Shown piece by piece: positions 14,400-23,571 of a DNA stretch of 48,119 nucleotides (its first letter is position 1; each line of letters starts with the position of its first letter). The DNA is taken from contig JBLKOP010000008.1 in NCBI GenBank assembly GCA_047602905.1, positions 1 through 48,119 on the forward strand, given 5' to 3'. Made by a program: the position numbers and the translations under genes. The notes under the pieces were generated by a model. It searched no databases, was not told the origin of the DNA, and worked only from the letters and a program-made list of their open reading frames with translations. The DNA comes from SKIA01 sp047602905 (GTDB taxonomy: Archaea; Nanobdellota; Nanobdellia; Woesearchaeales; SKIA01).

Positions 14400-15431
14400 A
14401 TGAAACTCAAAAGTCTCGTACTCGCAGCAACAATAGCACTAAGCACGAGTGCTTGTTACACTACACTAACACCTACTGCGCAAGAAGAAACACTAAGCGA
14501 AACGATTTGGAAGCTAGAAGGAGGAACAGACGGCATGTTTGAGAAGATATATAGCGGAGATGCTTCTGAACTAAAAAGAACACTACCAGAAAAAACAAGC
14601 ATGCGCTTCTCAGGAGAACAAAGTATAAATAACGCATTCATACAACGATACTACGGCCTTGCCCCCTTAGAAAGAAGTTTACACTTAATGGAAGACTTTC
14701 TAGCACTACAAACAACACACAAAGAACTTCTCAACACACTTGAGCAAGCAGGAGTAAAAATACGTGACGCTACTACTCGACGCGGAAGAGTATTTACACA
14801 AACACAAGAAATACTGATAAACGGACAAAACTCGCGTAACTTACAAGAACAACTACGAAGAACAGAAAACAACTACCAAAACGCGCAACAAGAAAACGCG
14901 CGTCTACGAAACCAACTCTCAAGAAACAACAACGCAAACCAAGCACTTAAAAGAACAAGAAACGAGTACGAAACACTACAAGGACGCTACGACACTCTTG
15001 TGCGCGAGCACACACAACTCCAAGAAACATTCAGTAACAGGATACGAACAAACCCTCAACCAAGCATTCACGCACGAGCAGAAGACACGCAAAAAATCCA
15101 AGAAGAAAACACAAGACTACACGGACAACTCGCTAGCGCACGAAAAACAAACAACACATACAGAAATATACTTGATGAGAGAAACAAACAATACGTACAA
15201 GCAAGAGACTCACTAAACCACTACAAGTACTTGTATGAGAACAATATACAACCAATAGTTATTCAGCAACAACAAGGAATTCCAGAAGGAATACGGCCAG
15301 GAACGCTGTACTTACAACTAGACGGACAATACTACACGTTTCCAGGAATACGCCTGCTGTGCGAAGAACCAAGCATAAGTGCTCGCTGCATAGACGTAGC
15401 AGACATAATACTCGACCACCACAGGCAGTAA
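14400..15431 (+). CDS. Putative coiled-coil lipoprotein
   Basis: A 343-residue protein with a signal peptide (MKLKSLVLAATIALSTSAC) ending in a lipobox-like STSAC, so probably lipid-anchored on the outer face. Residues ~135-280 are a long charged coiled coil (NSRNLQEQLRRTENNYQNAQ onward). The C-terminal ~60 residues form a small separate domain (GTLYLQLDGQYYTFPGIRLL) with two Cys that may form a disulfide. I do not recognise the family; a structural or scaffold role at the envelope is a guess. It is divergent from mutY and directly upstream of the ribosomal operon. Confidence 0.6.
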   Translation: MKLKSLVLAATIALSTSACYTTLTPTAQEETLSETIWKLEGGTDGMFEKIYSGDASELKRTLPEKTSMRFSGEQSINNAFIQRYYGLAPLERSLHLMEDFLALQTTHKELLNTLEQAGVKIRDATTRRGRVFTQTQEILINGQNSRNLQEQLRRTENNYQNAQQENARLRNQLSRNNNANQALKRTRNEYETLQGRYDTLVREHTQLQETFSNRIRTNPQPSIHARAEDTQKIQEENTRLHGQLASARKTNNTYRNILDERNKQYVQARDSLNHYKYLYENNIQPIVIQQQQGIPEGIRPGTLYLQLDGQYYTFPGIRLLCEEPSISARCIDVADIILDHHRQ

Positions 15432-15490
15432 ACCTTATAAACAAAGCACGTTTCGCAACCAGTAACGACTACTTCGGTAGGAGGAAGCAC

Positions 15491-16138
15491 ATGCAAGCAT
15501 CCGAAACAAAAAAAACCTTACAAGAAGCAAAGAAGCAAAGCGAGAAAAGAAACTTCACGCAAAGCATAGACCTTATATTCACCCTAAAAAACCTTGATTT
15601 CAAGAAACCAGACGACCACGTAGACTTCTACGCAACCATGCCAAACAGCATAGGACGAGAAACCAAGACGTGCGCACTCGTAGGACCAGAACTCGTAGAA
15701 GAAGCAACGAAGAACTGTGACAGAGTAATACGAGTAGAAGAATTCGAGAAAATAGACAAAAAAGAAATCAAGAAACTAGCCAAAGAATACCACTTCTTTA
15801 TAGCACAAGCAAACATCATGGCACAAGTAGCAAAGACATTTGGACGAGTACTTGGACCAAGAGGAAAAATGCCAGACCCAAAAGCAGGCTGCGTAGTACC
15901 ACCAAAAACCCAACTCAAACCACTCATTGAACGACTCAACCAAACAATACGCGTAAGCGCAAAAAAAGACCCAGTAATACACTTACTTGCAGGAAGAGAA
16001 GACCAAGACGAAGAAGAAGTAGCAGCAAACATCGCACACCTATACAACCAACTACTCACAAACTTACCCTTAGAAATTAACAACCTAAAAGCAACCTACG
16101 TAAAAACAACAATGGGAAAACCGGTGGTGCTACAATGA
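15491..16138 (+). CDS. rpl1: 50S ribosomal protein L1
   Basis: A 215-residue archaeal L1 (uL1), the L1-stalk protein that contacts E-site tRNA. LGPRGKMPDPKAGCVVPP (about residues 118-135) is the family signature. The ATG at 15491 is preceded by a strong Shine-Dalgarno aggagg (15479-15484) and a TATA box (ccttataaac, about 15433-15442), so unlike most genes here it has a leader of about 25-30 nt. It overlaps rpl10 by 4 bp (ATGA). L11, often upstream in archaea, is not present here. In methanogens L1 represses its own operon by binding the mRNA; I did not find a convincing copy of that site. Confidence 0.97.
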   Translation: MQASETKKTLQEAKKQSEKRNFTQSIDLIFTLKNLDFKKPDDHVDFYATMPNSIGRETKTCALVGPELVEEATKNCDRVIRVEEFEKIDKKEIKKLAKEYHFFIAQANIMAQVAKTFGRVLGPRGKMPDPKAGCVVPPKTQLKPLIERLNQTIRVSAKKDPVIHLLAGREDQDEEEVAANIAHLYNQLLTNLPLEINNLKATYVKTTMGKPVVLQ

Positions 16139-17136
16139 GCCAAACCTACTCACCAAAAAAAACCGTTGCAGTAAACGAATTCACGCAACTCATAGAAAAA
16201 TACCCGATAATAGCAGCTGTAGACATGCAAAACCTCCCAGCAAGACAACTCCAGCTCATGAGAGAACAACTCAGAGACACGTGTGAGATACGCATGACCA
16301 AAAGACGCCTACTACACGTAGCCATGGACAACAGCAAAAAAGACGTCTCCGCACTCAAAGAACACCTCAAAGGAATGCCAGCACTCCTCTTCACAAAAGA
16401 AAACCCCTTCACCCTATTCAAGATCCTTAAGAAAAACAAGAGCCCAGCACCAGCAAAAGGAGGGCAAACAGCACCAAACGACATAATAGTAAAAGCACAA
16501 GCAACACCCTTCGCGCCAGGACCAATTATTGGAGAACTCGGAAGTTTTGGACTAAAAACAGGAGTAGAAAACGGAAAAGTAGCGATAAAAGCAGACAAAG
16601 TAGTATGCAAAGAAGGAGATGTTATCAGCCCAGCACTCGCAGGACTACTCACAAGACTACAAATCTACCCAATGGAAGTAGGCCTCGCACTAACCGCAGT
16701 GTATGAAGACGGAGAAATACTCACCAAAAACATCCTCGACATAGATGAGGAAGCATACCTACAAGACATCATGAGCGCAGCAGCAGGAGCGTTTAACCTA
16801 TCCGTAAACGCAAGCATCCCGCTAGCAGAAAACATCGAGCTACTACTTATAAACGCAAGCAACGCAGCAAGAGGACTAGCAAGAGAAAGCGCGTACATCA
16901 CAAAAGAAAACGCAGAAGAGATACTAGGAGTAGCAACCAGAAACCTCTTCGCAATAACATCACACTTACCACAAGAAGCACTCACTGACGAGCTACGAGC
17001 ACTAGCAAGTAGCCAAGCAGCAGCAGTACCGACCTTGGAATCAACGACACAAGACTCGCAAGAGCCTGAAGAAGAAGATGATGAGGAAGACACAGAAGGA
17101 GCAGCAGCCGCAGGAATGGGAGCGCTTTTCGGGTAA
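16135..17136 (+). CDS. rpl10: 50S ribosomal protein L10 (P0)
   Basis: A 333-residue archaeal P0 (uL10), the base of the ribosomal P stalk that recruits translation GTPases. The N-terminal rRNA-binding domain (KYPIIAAVDMQNLPARQLQ, RMTKRRLLHVAM) is followed by the archaeal insertion, helical spine segments that hold L12 dimers, and an acidic hinge. It ends in AAAGMGALFG, the GTPase-recruiting tail shared with L12. It is translationally coupled to rpl1 (ATGA) and precedes rpl12 by 24 bp. Confidence 0.97.
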   Translation: MSQTYSPKKTVAVNEFTQLIEKYPIIAAVDMQNLPARQLQLMREQLRDTCEIRMTKRRLLHVAMDNSKKDVSALKEHLKGMPALLFTKENPFTLFKILKKNKSPAPAKGGQTAPNDIIVKAQATPFAPGPIIGELGSFGLKTGVENGKVAIKADKVVCKEGDVISPALAGLLTRLQIYPMEVGLALTAVYEDGEILTKNILDIDEEAYLQDIMSAAAGAFNLSVNASIPLAENIELLLINASNAARGLARESAYITKENAEEILGVATRNLFAITSHLPQEALTDELRALASSQAAAVPTLESTTQDSQEPEEEDDEEDTEGAAAAGMGALFG

Positions 17137-17160
17137 AAAAAATACTATAAGGAAAAAACA

Positions 17161-17472
17161 ATGGAATACATCTACGCAGCACTAACCCTGCACAAAGCAG
17201 GCGGAAAAATTGACGAAGCATCCGTTAAGAAAGTGCTAGAAGCAGCAGGAGCAAAAGCAGACGAGAGCCGAATAAAGGCACTTGTAGCAGCGCTTGACGG
17301 AGTCGACATCGACGACGCAGTAAGCAAAGCAGCAGCAGCACCAGCAATCGCAGCAGCAGCACCAGCAGCAAGCGAAGCTTCAGCAGCAACCTCAGAACCT
17401 GAAGAGGAAGACGAGGACGACGGAGCAAGTGAAGAAGCAGCAGCAGCCGGAATGGGCGCTCTCTTCGGATAA
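17161..17472 (+). CDS. rpl12: 50S ribosomal protein L12 (P1)
   Basis: A 103-residue archaeal P1. The N-terminal dimerisation helices (MEYIYAALTLHKAGGKIDEA) are followed by an Ala-rich hinge and acidic stretch, ending AAAGMGALFG, the same tail as L10. A weak Shine-Dalgarno (aagga) lies about 10 nt upstream. It is the third gene of the L1-L10-L12 operon. Confidence 0.97.
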   Translation: MEYIYAALTLHKAGGKIDEASVKKVLEAAGAKADESRIKALVAALDGVDIDDAVSKAAAAPAIAAAAPAASEASAATSEPEEEDEDDGASEEAAAAGMGALFG

Positions 17473-17480
17473 GAATATCT

Positions 17481-17505
17481 TTTTCTTTTCTCAAAAAAAA
17501 GAAAA
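17481..17505 (+). terminator. T-rich hairpin after the ribosomal operon
   Basis: TTTTCTTTT (17481-17489) pairs with AAAAGAAAA (17497-17505) across a 7-nt loop. The T-rich run just after the rpl12 stop fits archaeal U-tract termination. Partial read-through to the coiled-coil gene at 17526 is possible because that gene has no obvious TATA box. Confidence 0.5.
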
Positions 17506-17525
17506 CCAACAATAGGAGTACAGGT

Positions 17526-18398
17526 ATGCAGGACAACGAGAAGCACGCACAACTAGAAGCGCTACAACAAGACATTAACCAGCGCAAAAAAGCACTCAGC
17601 AAGCTAAACGAAGAAAAAGAAGCTTGGTTTAGTAAACGAGCAGAGATAGGAAGTAAAATAGCCGCTCATATACGCGACGTTAAAGCAAAACGAGAGCAAA
17701 GAGACGAGCTAACACAAGAAGTGCGAGCAAAAAAGAAGGAACGAAGAAACTACTCGCAAGAGATACGAGACAAAATCTCAGAAGTCAAGCAACTACGCGA
17801 ACAAAGAGAAACGTTTCTAAAAAACGCAGGCATCAAACAAAACCCCAAAGGACTAGATGATGAGATACGAAAACTCGAGCTCAAACTCCAAACCGAGCCG
17901 ATGCCGTACAGCAAAGAAAGCAAGCTACAAAAATATCTTAACGAGCTACAAGCAGCACAAAAAAAACTCTCAGAAGTAAGTACGCTAAGCAAACAAATAC
18001 GCTCGCTAAGCAAAGAAATAGATGAGCTAAAAGCAGAAAGTGACGAAGTACACGACGACCTGCAAGAACAAGCAGATAACAGTCAAGAGTACCACGAAGA
18101 AGTAATAGAAAAAAGCAAGTACATCGACGACTTAAAAGAACAAGAAGACGAAGCGTACAAGAACTTCTCAGACAAAAAAGAGGAGTACACAACAAAAAGA
18201 AACGAACTGCAAGAACTCATCAACCAAGCAGACGCTCTACGAGAAGAACTCGGAATAGCAGTTAGTGGAAAACAAGGAAGCATCAGTAAGAAAGCAAAAG
18301 AAGAGCTGAAGAAAAAAACTGATGAAGTAGAAGAAAAAATTAAGACAGGAAAGAAACTCACAACAGAAGACCTGTTAGCATACCAAACAAACGAATAA
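17526..18398 (+). CDS. Archaeal coiled-coil protein (COG1340-like)
   Basis: A 290-residue protein that is almost entirely coiled coil, with heptads broken near residues 100-130 by KNAGIKQNPKGLDDEIRKLE and LQTEPMPYSKE. This pattern is typical of the uncharacterised archaeal COG1340 proteins. It sits 53 bp behind rpl12 with a Shine-Dalgarno-like ggag, so a ribosome- or translation-linked role is suggested by position. It has no catalytic motif. Confidence 0.75.
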   Translation: MQDNEKHAQLEALQQDINQRKKALSKLNEEKEAWFSKRAEIGSKIAAHIRDVKAKREQRDELTQEVRAKKKERRNYSQEIRDKISEVKQLREQRETFLKNAGIKQNPKGLDDEIRKLELKLQTEPMPYSKESKLQKYLNELQAAQKKLSEVSTLSKQIRSLSKEIDELKAESDEVHDDLQEQADNSQEYHEEVIEKSKYIDDLKEQEDEAYKNFSDKKEEYTTKRNELQELINQADALREELGIAVSGKQGSISKKAKEELKKKTDEVEEKIKTGKKLTTEDLLAYQTNE

Positions 18399-18455
18399 AA
18401 AAAGATTTACTTCTTAGTAGATACATATTTAATCCCTTCTTTATTCACTGTATAC

Positions 18456-19154
18456 ATGCAGCACAACTACGTATCGCTAGGAGACGCTAAAGAATACGAA
18501 CACTACATACTCGCATCCTTATTCTTCAACCACCACGTAACGATTATAGCAACAGAAAAACCTGAATGGATAAAACCAACCTTACTGGCGATAGCACCAG
18601 AAATAACACGAACAAAAAAAGAAGACGGAAGCGACACACCAGCGTACGAGAGCAGCTTACAAGACATCGCCATACCAGTACATGAACGAAACAGAGAACA
18701 ACTCTTTAGCATAGAACAAGAAGAACAACAACACAAAAAATACACTCACATAACCTACTTTGTAGCCTCCAAACCCATAGAAATACACAAGCTACACGCA
18801 CAAGGATCACTCATAACACCCCAACAAATAGAAAGTATGCCGTACATGAGCTTACAAGACAAAGAAAACTTAGAAGCCTATTTACGAGAACAAAACAAGA
18901 AAGTACGCACTCAACAAAAAGCGACACCCACTAAACTTCATCAAATAAACCGCTTTGATGCGTACATAACAAACGACTTATCAGCAGCAATACGAGCAGC
19001 AAAAACAGTTAATCAACAAGGAATCACCCTTGGAGCAAACACTCGCTACAACCAACCAGATATCCTCCTAAACGCACAAAATATTAACGGAAACAAAAAA
19101 TACCTTGCTGTATGCGATACTTCAGAAACACTTTATGATTTTCTAAAACAATAA
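18456..19154 (+). CDS. Hypothetical protein, 232 aa
   Basis: An unrecognised soluble protein. The first ~55 residues (YEHYILASLFFNHHVTIIATE) and the last ~60 (TLGANTRYNQPDILLNAQN, KYLAVCDTSETLYDFL) look like alternating strands and helices, with a charged helical middle. A TATA-like run (acatatttaat, about 18422-18432) lies about 27 nt upstream, giving a leaderless start. It lies between the ribosomal cluster and dphB in the same direction. Confidence 0.55.
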   Translation: MQHNYVSLGDAKEYEHYILASLFFNHHVTIIATEKPEWIKPTLLAIAPEITRTKKEDGSDTPAYESSLQDIAIPVHERNREQLFSIEQEEQQHKKYTHITYFVASKPIEIHKLHAQGSLITPQQIESMPYMSLQDKENLEAYLREQNKKVRTQQKATPTKLHQINRFDAYITNDLSAAIRAAKTVNQQGITLGANTRYNQPDILLNAQNINGNKKYLAVCDTSETLYDFLKQ

Positions 19155-19193
19155 ACGCGCACGCTTAAAAAAGAGCATTCTCTTCTCTAAACC

Positions 19194-19949
19194 ATGCTAA
19201 CACTCATAGGACTAGGTCTTTGTGACGAAAAAGACATAACACTAAAAGGACTAGAAGCAATTAAGAAAGCAGAAGCAGTATACCTAGAAGGATACACAAG
19301 TCTCTTACAAGTACCTATATCTGCCTTAGAAGAACTCTACAAAAAAGAAGTAATCGTGCTTGATAGAGAAGCAGTAGAAATAACCATTGAGAACGTACTA
19401 GAAAAAGCAAAAAACAAACACGTCTGCTTACTCATCATCGGAGACGTGTTTAGCGCAACAACCCACAGCGACGTATACCTACGAGCAAAGAACTTAGGTG
19501 TTGATGTACGAGTAATACACAACGCAAGCATACTTAACGCAATAGGACAAACAGGAATAGACCTGTACCGCTTTGGACGAACAACAACACTCGTATACCC
19601 AGAAAAAAGTTACCGCCCAGAAAGCTTTTATGACGTAATAGCAGAAAACCTTTCTCGAAACCTACACACACTCTGCCTACTAGACATAAAAACAGACCAA
19701 GACAGGTACATGAGCGTACCAGAAGCAATAGAACTACTCTTAGATATTGATAGCCGACGAGAAGAACAACTCCTAACAAACAAAACAGGCGTTGGAGTAG
19801 CAAGAATCACCTCACCAAACCAACACATCAAGTACGGGCTACTAACTGAGCTTAAAACACTTAACTGGGGAAAGCCCCCGCACACACTCATCATACCAGC
19901 CCGCCTACACGAAATAGAAGAAGAAATGCTACTTAGTCACAACCAGTAA
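19194..19949 (+). CDS. dphB: Diphthine synthase
   Basis: A 251-residue SAM-dependent methyltransferase (Dph5/DphB) that trimethylates the modified histidine of elongation factor 2 on the way to diphthamide. MLTLIGLGLCDEKDITLKGLE and VYLEGYTSLL are the family's N-terminal signature. IIGDVFSATTHSDVYLRAK matches the GDP-x-x-ATTH methyltransferase loop, and GQTGIDLYRFGRTTTL is also conserved. The length is typical. Its end overlaps the convergent gene at 19933 by 17 bp. Confidence 0.95.
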   Translation: MLTLIGLGLCDEKDITLKGLEAIKKAEAVYLEGYTSLLQVPISALEELYKKEVIVLDREAVEITIENVLEKAKNKHVCLLIIGDVFSATTHSDVYLRAKNLGVDVRVIHNASILNAIGQTGIDLYRFGRTTTLVYPEKSYRPESFYDVIAENLSRNLHTLCLLDIKTDQDRYMSVPEAIELLLDIDSRREEQLLTNKTGVGVARITSPNQHIKYGLLTELKTLNWGKPPHTLIIPARLHEIEEEMLLSHNQ

Positions 19950-20205
19950 GGTACGCTTTATCAACGAACTGCCCGCCCAGACACGCATCGTACAACTTTT
20001 CTTGGCGCGTATCAAGAGCAACACCACACACCTCTAATGAATCAATAATGTACAAACAATCAGAAACTAACTGCTCTTTCTGAGAAGAACTAACAATAGG
20101 CTTTTGATTAAACAACACCAAATCAAGAGCTGATTGATACACAGAATCCTTACTCGCCTCATGCAACCGTTTATGAACCAAACCAGAAAGCCTACTCGTA
20201 CGCAT
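19933..20205 (-). CDS. Hypothetical small protein, 90 aa
   Basis: An unrecognised helical protein starting MRTSRLSGLVHKRLHEASK, with four Cys in the C-terminal half. The ATG at 20205 is chosen because the shared TATA element at 20228-20237 is about 27 nt away; longer in-frame versions would run through that promoter into the prepilin-peptidase gene. It overlaps the end of dphB by 17 bp on the opposite strand. Confidence 0.5.
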   Translation of the reverse strand: MRTSRLSGLVHKRLHEASKDSVYQSALDLVLFNQKPIVSSSQKEQLVSDCLYIIDSLEVCGVALDTRQEKLYDACLGGQFVDKAYLTGCD

Positions 20206-20227
20206 ACAACCAACACTAAACAAACAA

Positions 20228-20237
20228 CTTTTTAAGC
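20228..20237. promoter_or_regulatory. Single TATA element between divergent genes (second case)
   Basis: CTTTTTAAGC is close to self-complementary. It lies about 26 nt from the GTG start at 20258 (+) and about 27 nt from the ATG at 20205 (-). It is the only A/T box of this kind in the 52-bp gap. Confidence 0.5.
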
Positions 20238-20257
20238 ATTTAGTTCTAAAACTCCTC

Positions 20258-21118
20258 GTGATAACACACATACTCGCAAGCATAGCACTCATAACAGGAA
20301 CAGTAACGGACTTTAAACGACGAGAAGTACCTAACTTCATAACCCTAGGACTCATAGTAGCAGCAGCACTCATAGCCATCACGACAAGCATACACCAACT
20401 CAGCTTCAACCCACTACTGTATAGCGCACTAGGAGCAGCAATCGCTTGGCTTATCGGAGCAACGATGCACTACACAGGACAATGGGGAGGAGCAGACCTC
20501 AAACTACTTGTAGGACTAGGAGCGCTGTTTGGAATACAACTCCCCCTAACACCCATACCGTTCTTTCTTCTCTTCTTACTCGTAGGAGTATTCGCAGGAG
20601 CAATATACGGAATACTCTACCTAGCAATCATACTCATAAAAAACTACTCAGCAATACACGAAGAAATCAACAAAACACGAACACAAAACAACAAAAAAAT
20701 ACGCCTAGCAGCAATAACAACCATACTCGCACTCTTCATCATAGCACTCCTACACCCAACAATAACAACCATCATACTCGTATTCCTCGCAGCAACAAGC
20801 TACTTCACATACACACTATACTACCTCACACAAGCAATAGAGAAACACTGCTTCATAAAACAAATAAACGTAAACAAACTCGTACCAGGAGACTGGCTAG
20901 CAGAAGACGTAAAACACAACAACAAAGCCTTACTTAAAGTAGGACAACTAACAACAGGACTAGAAGAAAAACACATACAACAACTCAAAAAACACAAGAT
21001 AAAAACAGTAACGGTAAAAGAAGGAATACCCTTCATACCAAGCTTCTTACTCGCATACATAGCAACGCTACTCCTACAAGAACCCATACGAGAATACCTG
21101 TCCCTAATTATCGGATAA
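20258..21118 (+). CDS. Archaeal type IV prepilin/prearchaellin peptidase (A24 family)
   Basis: A 286-residue membrane aspartyl protease that cleaves class III signal peptides from archaellins and pilins. The catalytic Asp residues are in TVTDFKRREVPN (D18) and WGGADLKLL (D80), the latter being the GxxD-type motif. About six hydrophobic segments follow the usual order, and the C-terminal KLVPGDWLAED...GIPFIPSFLLA block is the archaeal A24 extension. The start is GTG; a TATA-like box is 26 nt upstream. It is a natural partner for the pilin-like genes at 25036 and 25511. Confidence 0.9.
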   Translation: MITHILASIALITGTVTDFKRREVPNFITLGLIVAAALIAITTSIHQLSFNPLLYSALGAAIAWLIGATMHYTGQWGGADLKLLVGLGALFGIQLPLTPIPFFLLFLLVGVFAGAIYGILYLAIILIKNYSAIHEEINKTRTQNNKKIRLAAITTILALFIIALLHPTITTIILVFLAATSYFTYTLYYLTQAIEKHCFIKQINVNKLVPGDWLAEDVKHNNKALLKVGQLTTGLEEKHIQQLKKHKIKTVTVKEGIPFIPSFLLAYIATLLLQEPIREYLSLIIG

Positions 21119-21183
21119 CTCTTGTTAAAACGAGCGCGCATATGCTCTAAAGACTTAAAAGCACACAAGAAATCCGAGTAAGC

Positions 21184-22866
21184 ATGAAGCGAGAACCGTT
21201 CTATGAAGAAATAATTCAGCTATGCATAGAAAAAACTCTTAGCAAAGAAGAACTCCACCAACAAAAACTCGTTCTGGCAAGAAAACACAACATGCAAACC
21301 TTGCCAAGCGACATAAACATCCTCCTAGAAGCAACACTAGAGGAAAGAAAACAAATGCGCTTACTCAGCAAACCCATGAGAACACAAGCAGGAGTAAGCC
21401 CAGTAGCGATCATGAGCGCACCCTTTAAGTGCCCGCACGGAAAATGCACGTTCTGCCCAGACCACCTAAAAGAAGGAATACCAATGAGCTACACAGGAAA
21501 AGAACCAGCAAGCATGAGAGGACTACGCTGGGGCTGGGATGCGTATTTACAAACAATGAACCGACTAGAACAATACGTACTCACAGGACACAACCCACAA
21601 AAATGTGAAGTAATCATCATGGGAGGAACGATGCCAAGCTACCCAATAACGTACCAAAAAACATTCATCAAAGACATGTTCAAAGCACTAAACGACTTCT
21701 CAGAACTCTTCTACCCAGAAGGAGAACTAGACCTAGAAGCGTTTAAAGAATTCTTTGAAGTACCCGGAAACAAGAAAGACCCGCAAAGAATAGGACGCGT
21801 AGAAAGGCGCTTGCGAGAACAAAAAGAAACCAACACCCAAGACCTAGAAGCAGAAAAAACGCGCAACGAAAGAAGCGAGATACGATGCGTAGGACTAACC
21901 TTTGAGACAAGACCAGACTGCGGACTACTCCCACACGGAAACCTGCTGCTAGAACTAGGAGCAACAAGAATAGAACTAGGAGTACAAACAGTACACGACG
22001 AAAGCCTCTTAGTAACAAACAGAGCACACGACGCAGAAATGAACAAAGAAAGCACAAGAATACTACGCGACTTAGGCTTCAAACTCAATTTCCACCTCAT
22101 GCCAGGACTACCAGGAGCAGACAAGAAACGAATCTTATACGAGAAAGACCTAGAAGGAATGAAACAAATCTTTAGTGACGAAGGATACAGACCAGACATG
22201 ATAAAACTCTACCCCTGCATGGTCATGCCAAACACACCACTAGCCAAAGATTATGAAAAAGGAATTTTTGAGCCGATGAGAACAGAAGAAGCAATCAAGC
22301 TACTACGAGAACTCATGCCAGAAATACCTGAGTACTGCAGAATAATGAGAGTACAAAGAGACATACCAACGTACAGAACAACAGCAGGAGTAGATAAGAC
22401 AAACCTGCGACAAATGGTAAATGAAAAACCTGTACTATGCAGAGATATACGCAGCAGAGAAGTAAAAGGAGAAATAGTTGCTGATGAAGACATAGAAATA
22501 GTCGTACGAGAATACGAGGCGAGCGGAGGAAAAGAATTCTTTATAAGCGCAGAAGACACCAAACAAGACATCCTCATAGGATTCTGTCGCCTACGATACC
22601 CAGGAACGCATTTACGAGAAGAAATAACAGAAGAATCAGCACTCATTAGAGAATTACACGTGTACGGACACGCAACACCACTAGAACAAGACGGAATAAT
22701 ACAACACCGAGGGTGGGGAAAGAAATTATTACAGAAAGCAGAAGAAATAGCCAAACAAGACAACAAGAAAAAAATGGTAGTAATCAGCGGAGTAGGAGTG
22801 AGAGCATACTACATAGACAAACACGGCTACGAACACGACGGACCATACGTAAGTAAACAACTCTAA
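21184..22866 (+). CDS. elp3: Elp3-type tRNA U34 modification enzyme
   Basis: A 560-residue archaeal Elp3 combining a radical-SAM domain and a GNAT acetyltransferase domain; it installs carboxymethyl groups at wobble uridine 34. The iron-sulfur ligands lie in CPHGKCTFCP (C83, C88, C91). GLTFETRPD and ELGVQTVHDE are conserved radical-SAM blocks. The C-terminal GNAT part shows IRELHVYGHATPL and QHRGWGKKLL (acetyl-CoA loop). A TATA-like run (gacttaaaag, about 21151-21160) gives a leaderless start. It overlaps the convergent gene by 4 bp. Confidence 0.96.
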   Translation: MKREPFYEEIIQLCIEKTLSKEELHQQKLVLARKHNMQTLPSDINILLEATLEERKQMRLLSKPMRTQAGVSPVAIMSAPFKCPHGKCTFCPDHLKEGIPMSYTGKEPASMRGLRWGWDAYLQTMNRLEQYVLTGHNPQKCEVIIMGGTMPSYPITYQKTFIKDMFKALNDFSELFYPEGELDLEAFKEFFEVPGNKKDPQRIGRVERRLREQKETNTQDLEAEKTRNERSEIRCVGLTFETRPDCGLLPHGNLLLELGATRIELGVQTVHDESLLVTNRAHDAEMNKESTRILRDLGFKLNFHLMPGLPGADKKRILYEKDLEGMKQIFSDEGYRPDMIKLYPCMVMPNTPLAKDYEKGIFEPMRTEEAIKLLRELMPEIPEYCRIMRVQRDIPTYRTTAGVDKTNLRQMVNEKPVLCRDIRSREVKGEIVADEDIEIVVREYEASGGKEFFISAEDTKQDILIGFCRLRYPGTHLREEITEESALIRELHVYGHATPLEQDGIIQHRGWGKKLLQKAEEIAKQDNKKKMVVISGVGVRAYYIDKHGYEHDGPYVSKQL

Positions 22867-23543
22867 AAGAACTTCTTAGCAGAAGAGAGTACGGTATAGA
22901 GTTCTTGCTCAGAAGAAAACCCTTCTTTAGGAAGCGTCTGGTACGCTTGCTTTAAACGAGTAAACTCTTTACGCCCAAAAACTAATTGAAGACGAGAAAG
23001 CCCTGTTTTTGCTTCTCGTCTATGACGAGAAAGAACGTAGCTTCTGCGAACAACCTCCTCACTAAGAACACGAGCATCAACTTGTAAAGCAAAAAAAGCA
23101 AATAACTCATCAAAACCACCAAACACCTCTCTAGTAGCAACCAAAGGTTCTTTGTGCTGTAAAAAAGACCCTAGCTGGTTACGAGCGCTCACCCAAGCAC
23201 TATTCGCAGTACGAACAGTCTCTTCTGGAGTAGAATACCCTTTGTCATAGCGATACTCAGGAATAGCCACTCGCCCAAACTCAACAAGAGAAAAATACTC
23301 TGAACGCACATCAACAAAACGCTGAGCGTGCGAGGAGTACTGTAGTGAAGAAGAAAGACTTCTTAGGTAGCTATCAAACTGCTTTGTTGCAATACTTGTT
23401 TCCGCAGCTGTAAGGGATATAGTGTTTTTTTCTATGTTCTCAAGAACATCATCTAGTACTGAGCCAAACTCTTCACGAGCACGAAAAGAAAGTTCTTGCT
23501 GCACAAGAAAAGAGAAATCAGAAGAAGAATTCACTACGTCCAT
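22863..23543 (-). CDS. Hypothetical helical protein, 226 aa
   Basis: An unrecognised soluble protein, largely alpha-helical, without signal peptide or membrane helices. The C-terminal half has conserved-looking basic/aromatic stretches (SYVLSRHRREAKTGLSR, VFGRKEFTRLKQAYQTL). A TATA-like run read on the - strand (ctttaaaagc, about 23565-23574) is about 27 nt from the ATG. It is divergent from the archaellum-type locus and convergent with elp3. Confidence 0.55.
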   Translation of the reverse strand: MDVVNSSSDFSFLVQQELSFRAREEFGSVLDDVLENIEKNTISLTAAETSIATKQFDSYLRSLSSSLQYSSHAQRFVDVRSEYFSLVEFGRVAIPEYRYDKGYSTPEETVRTANSAWVSARNQLGSFLQHKEPLVATREVFGGFDELFAFFALQVDARVLSEEVVRRSYVLSRHRREAKTGLSRLQLVFGRKEFTRLKQAYQTLPKEGFSSEQELYTVLSSAKKFF

Positions 23544-23571
23544 GAAAGAACAATCTTACTTGTGCTTTTAA

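Noticed and set aside
16146..17602. Several long - strand frames over rpl10 and rpl12
   Set aside because: They are Ser/Leu-rich shadows caused by Ala/Glu-rich codons of the ribosomal genes.
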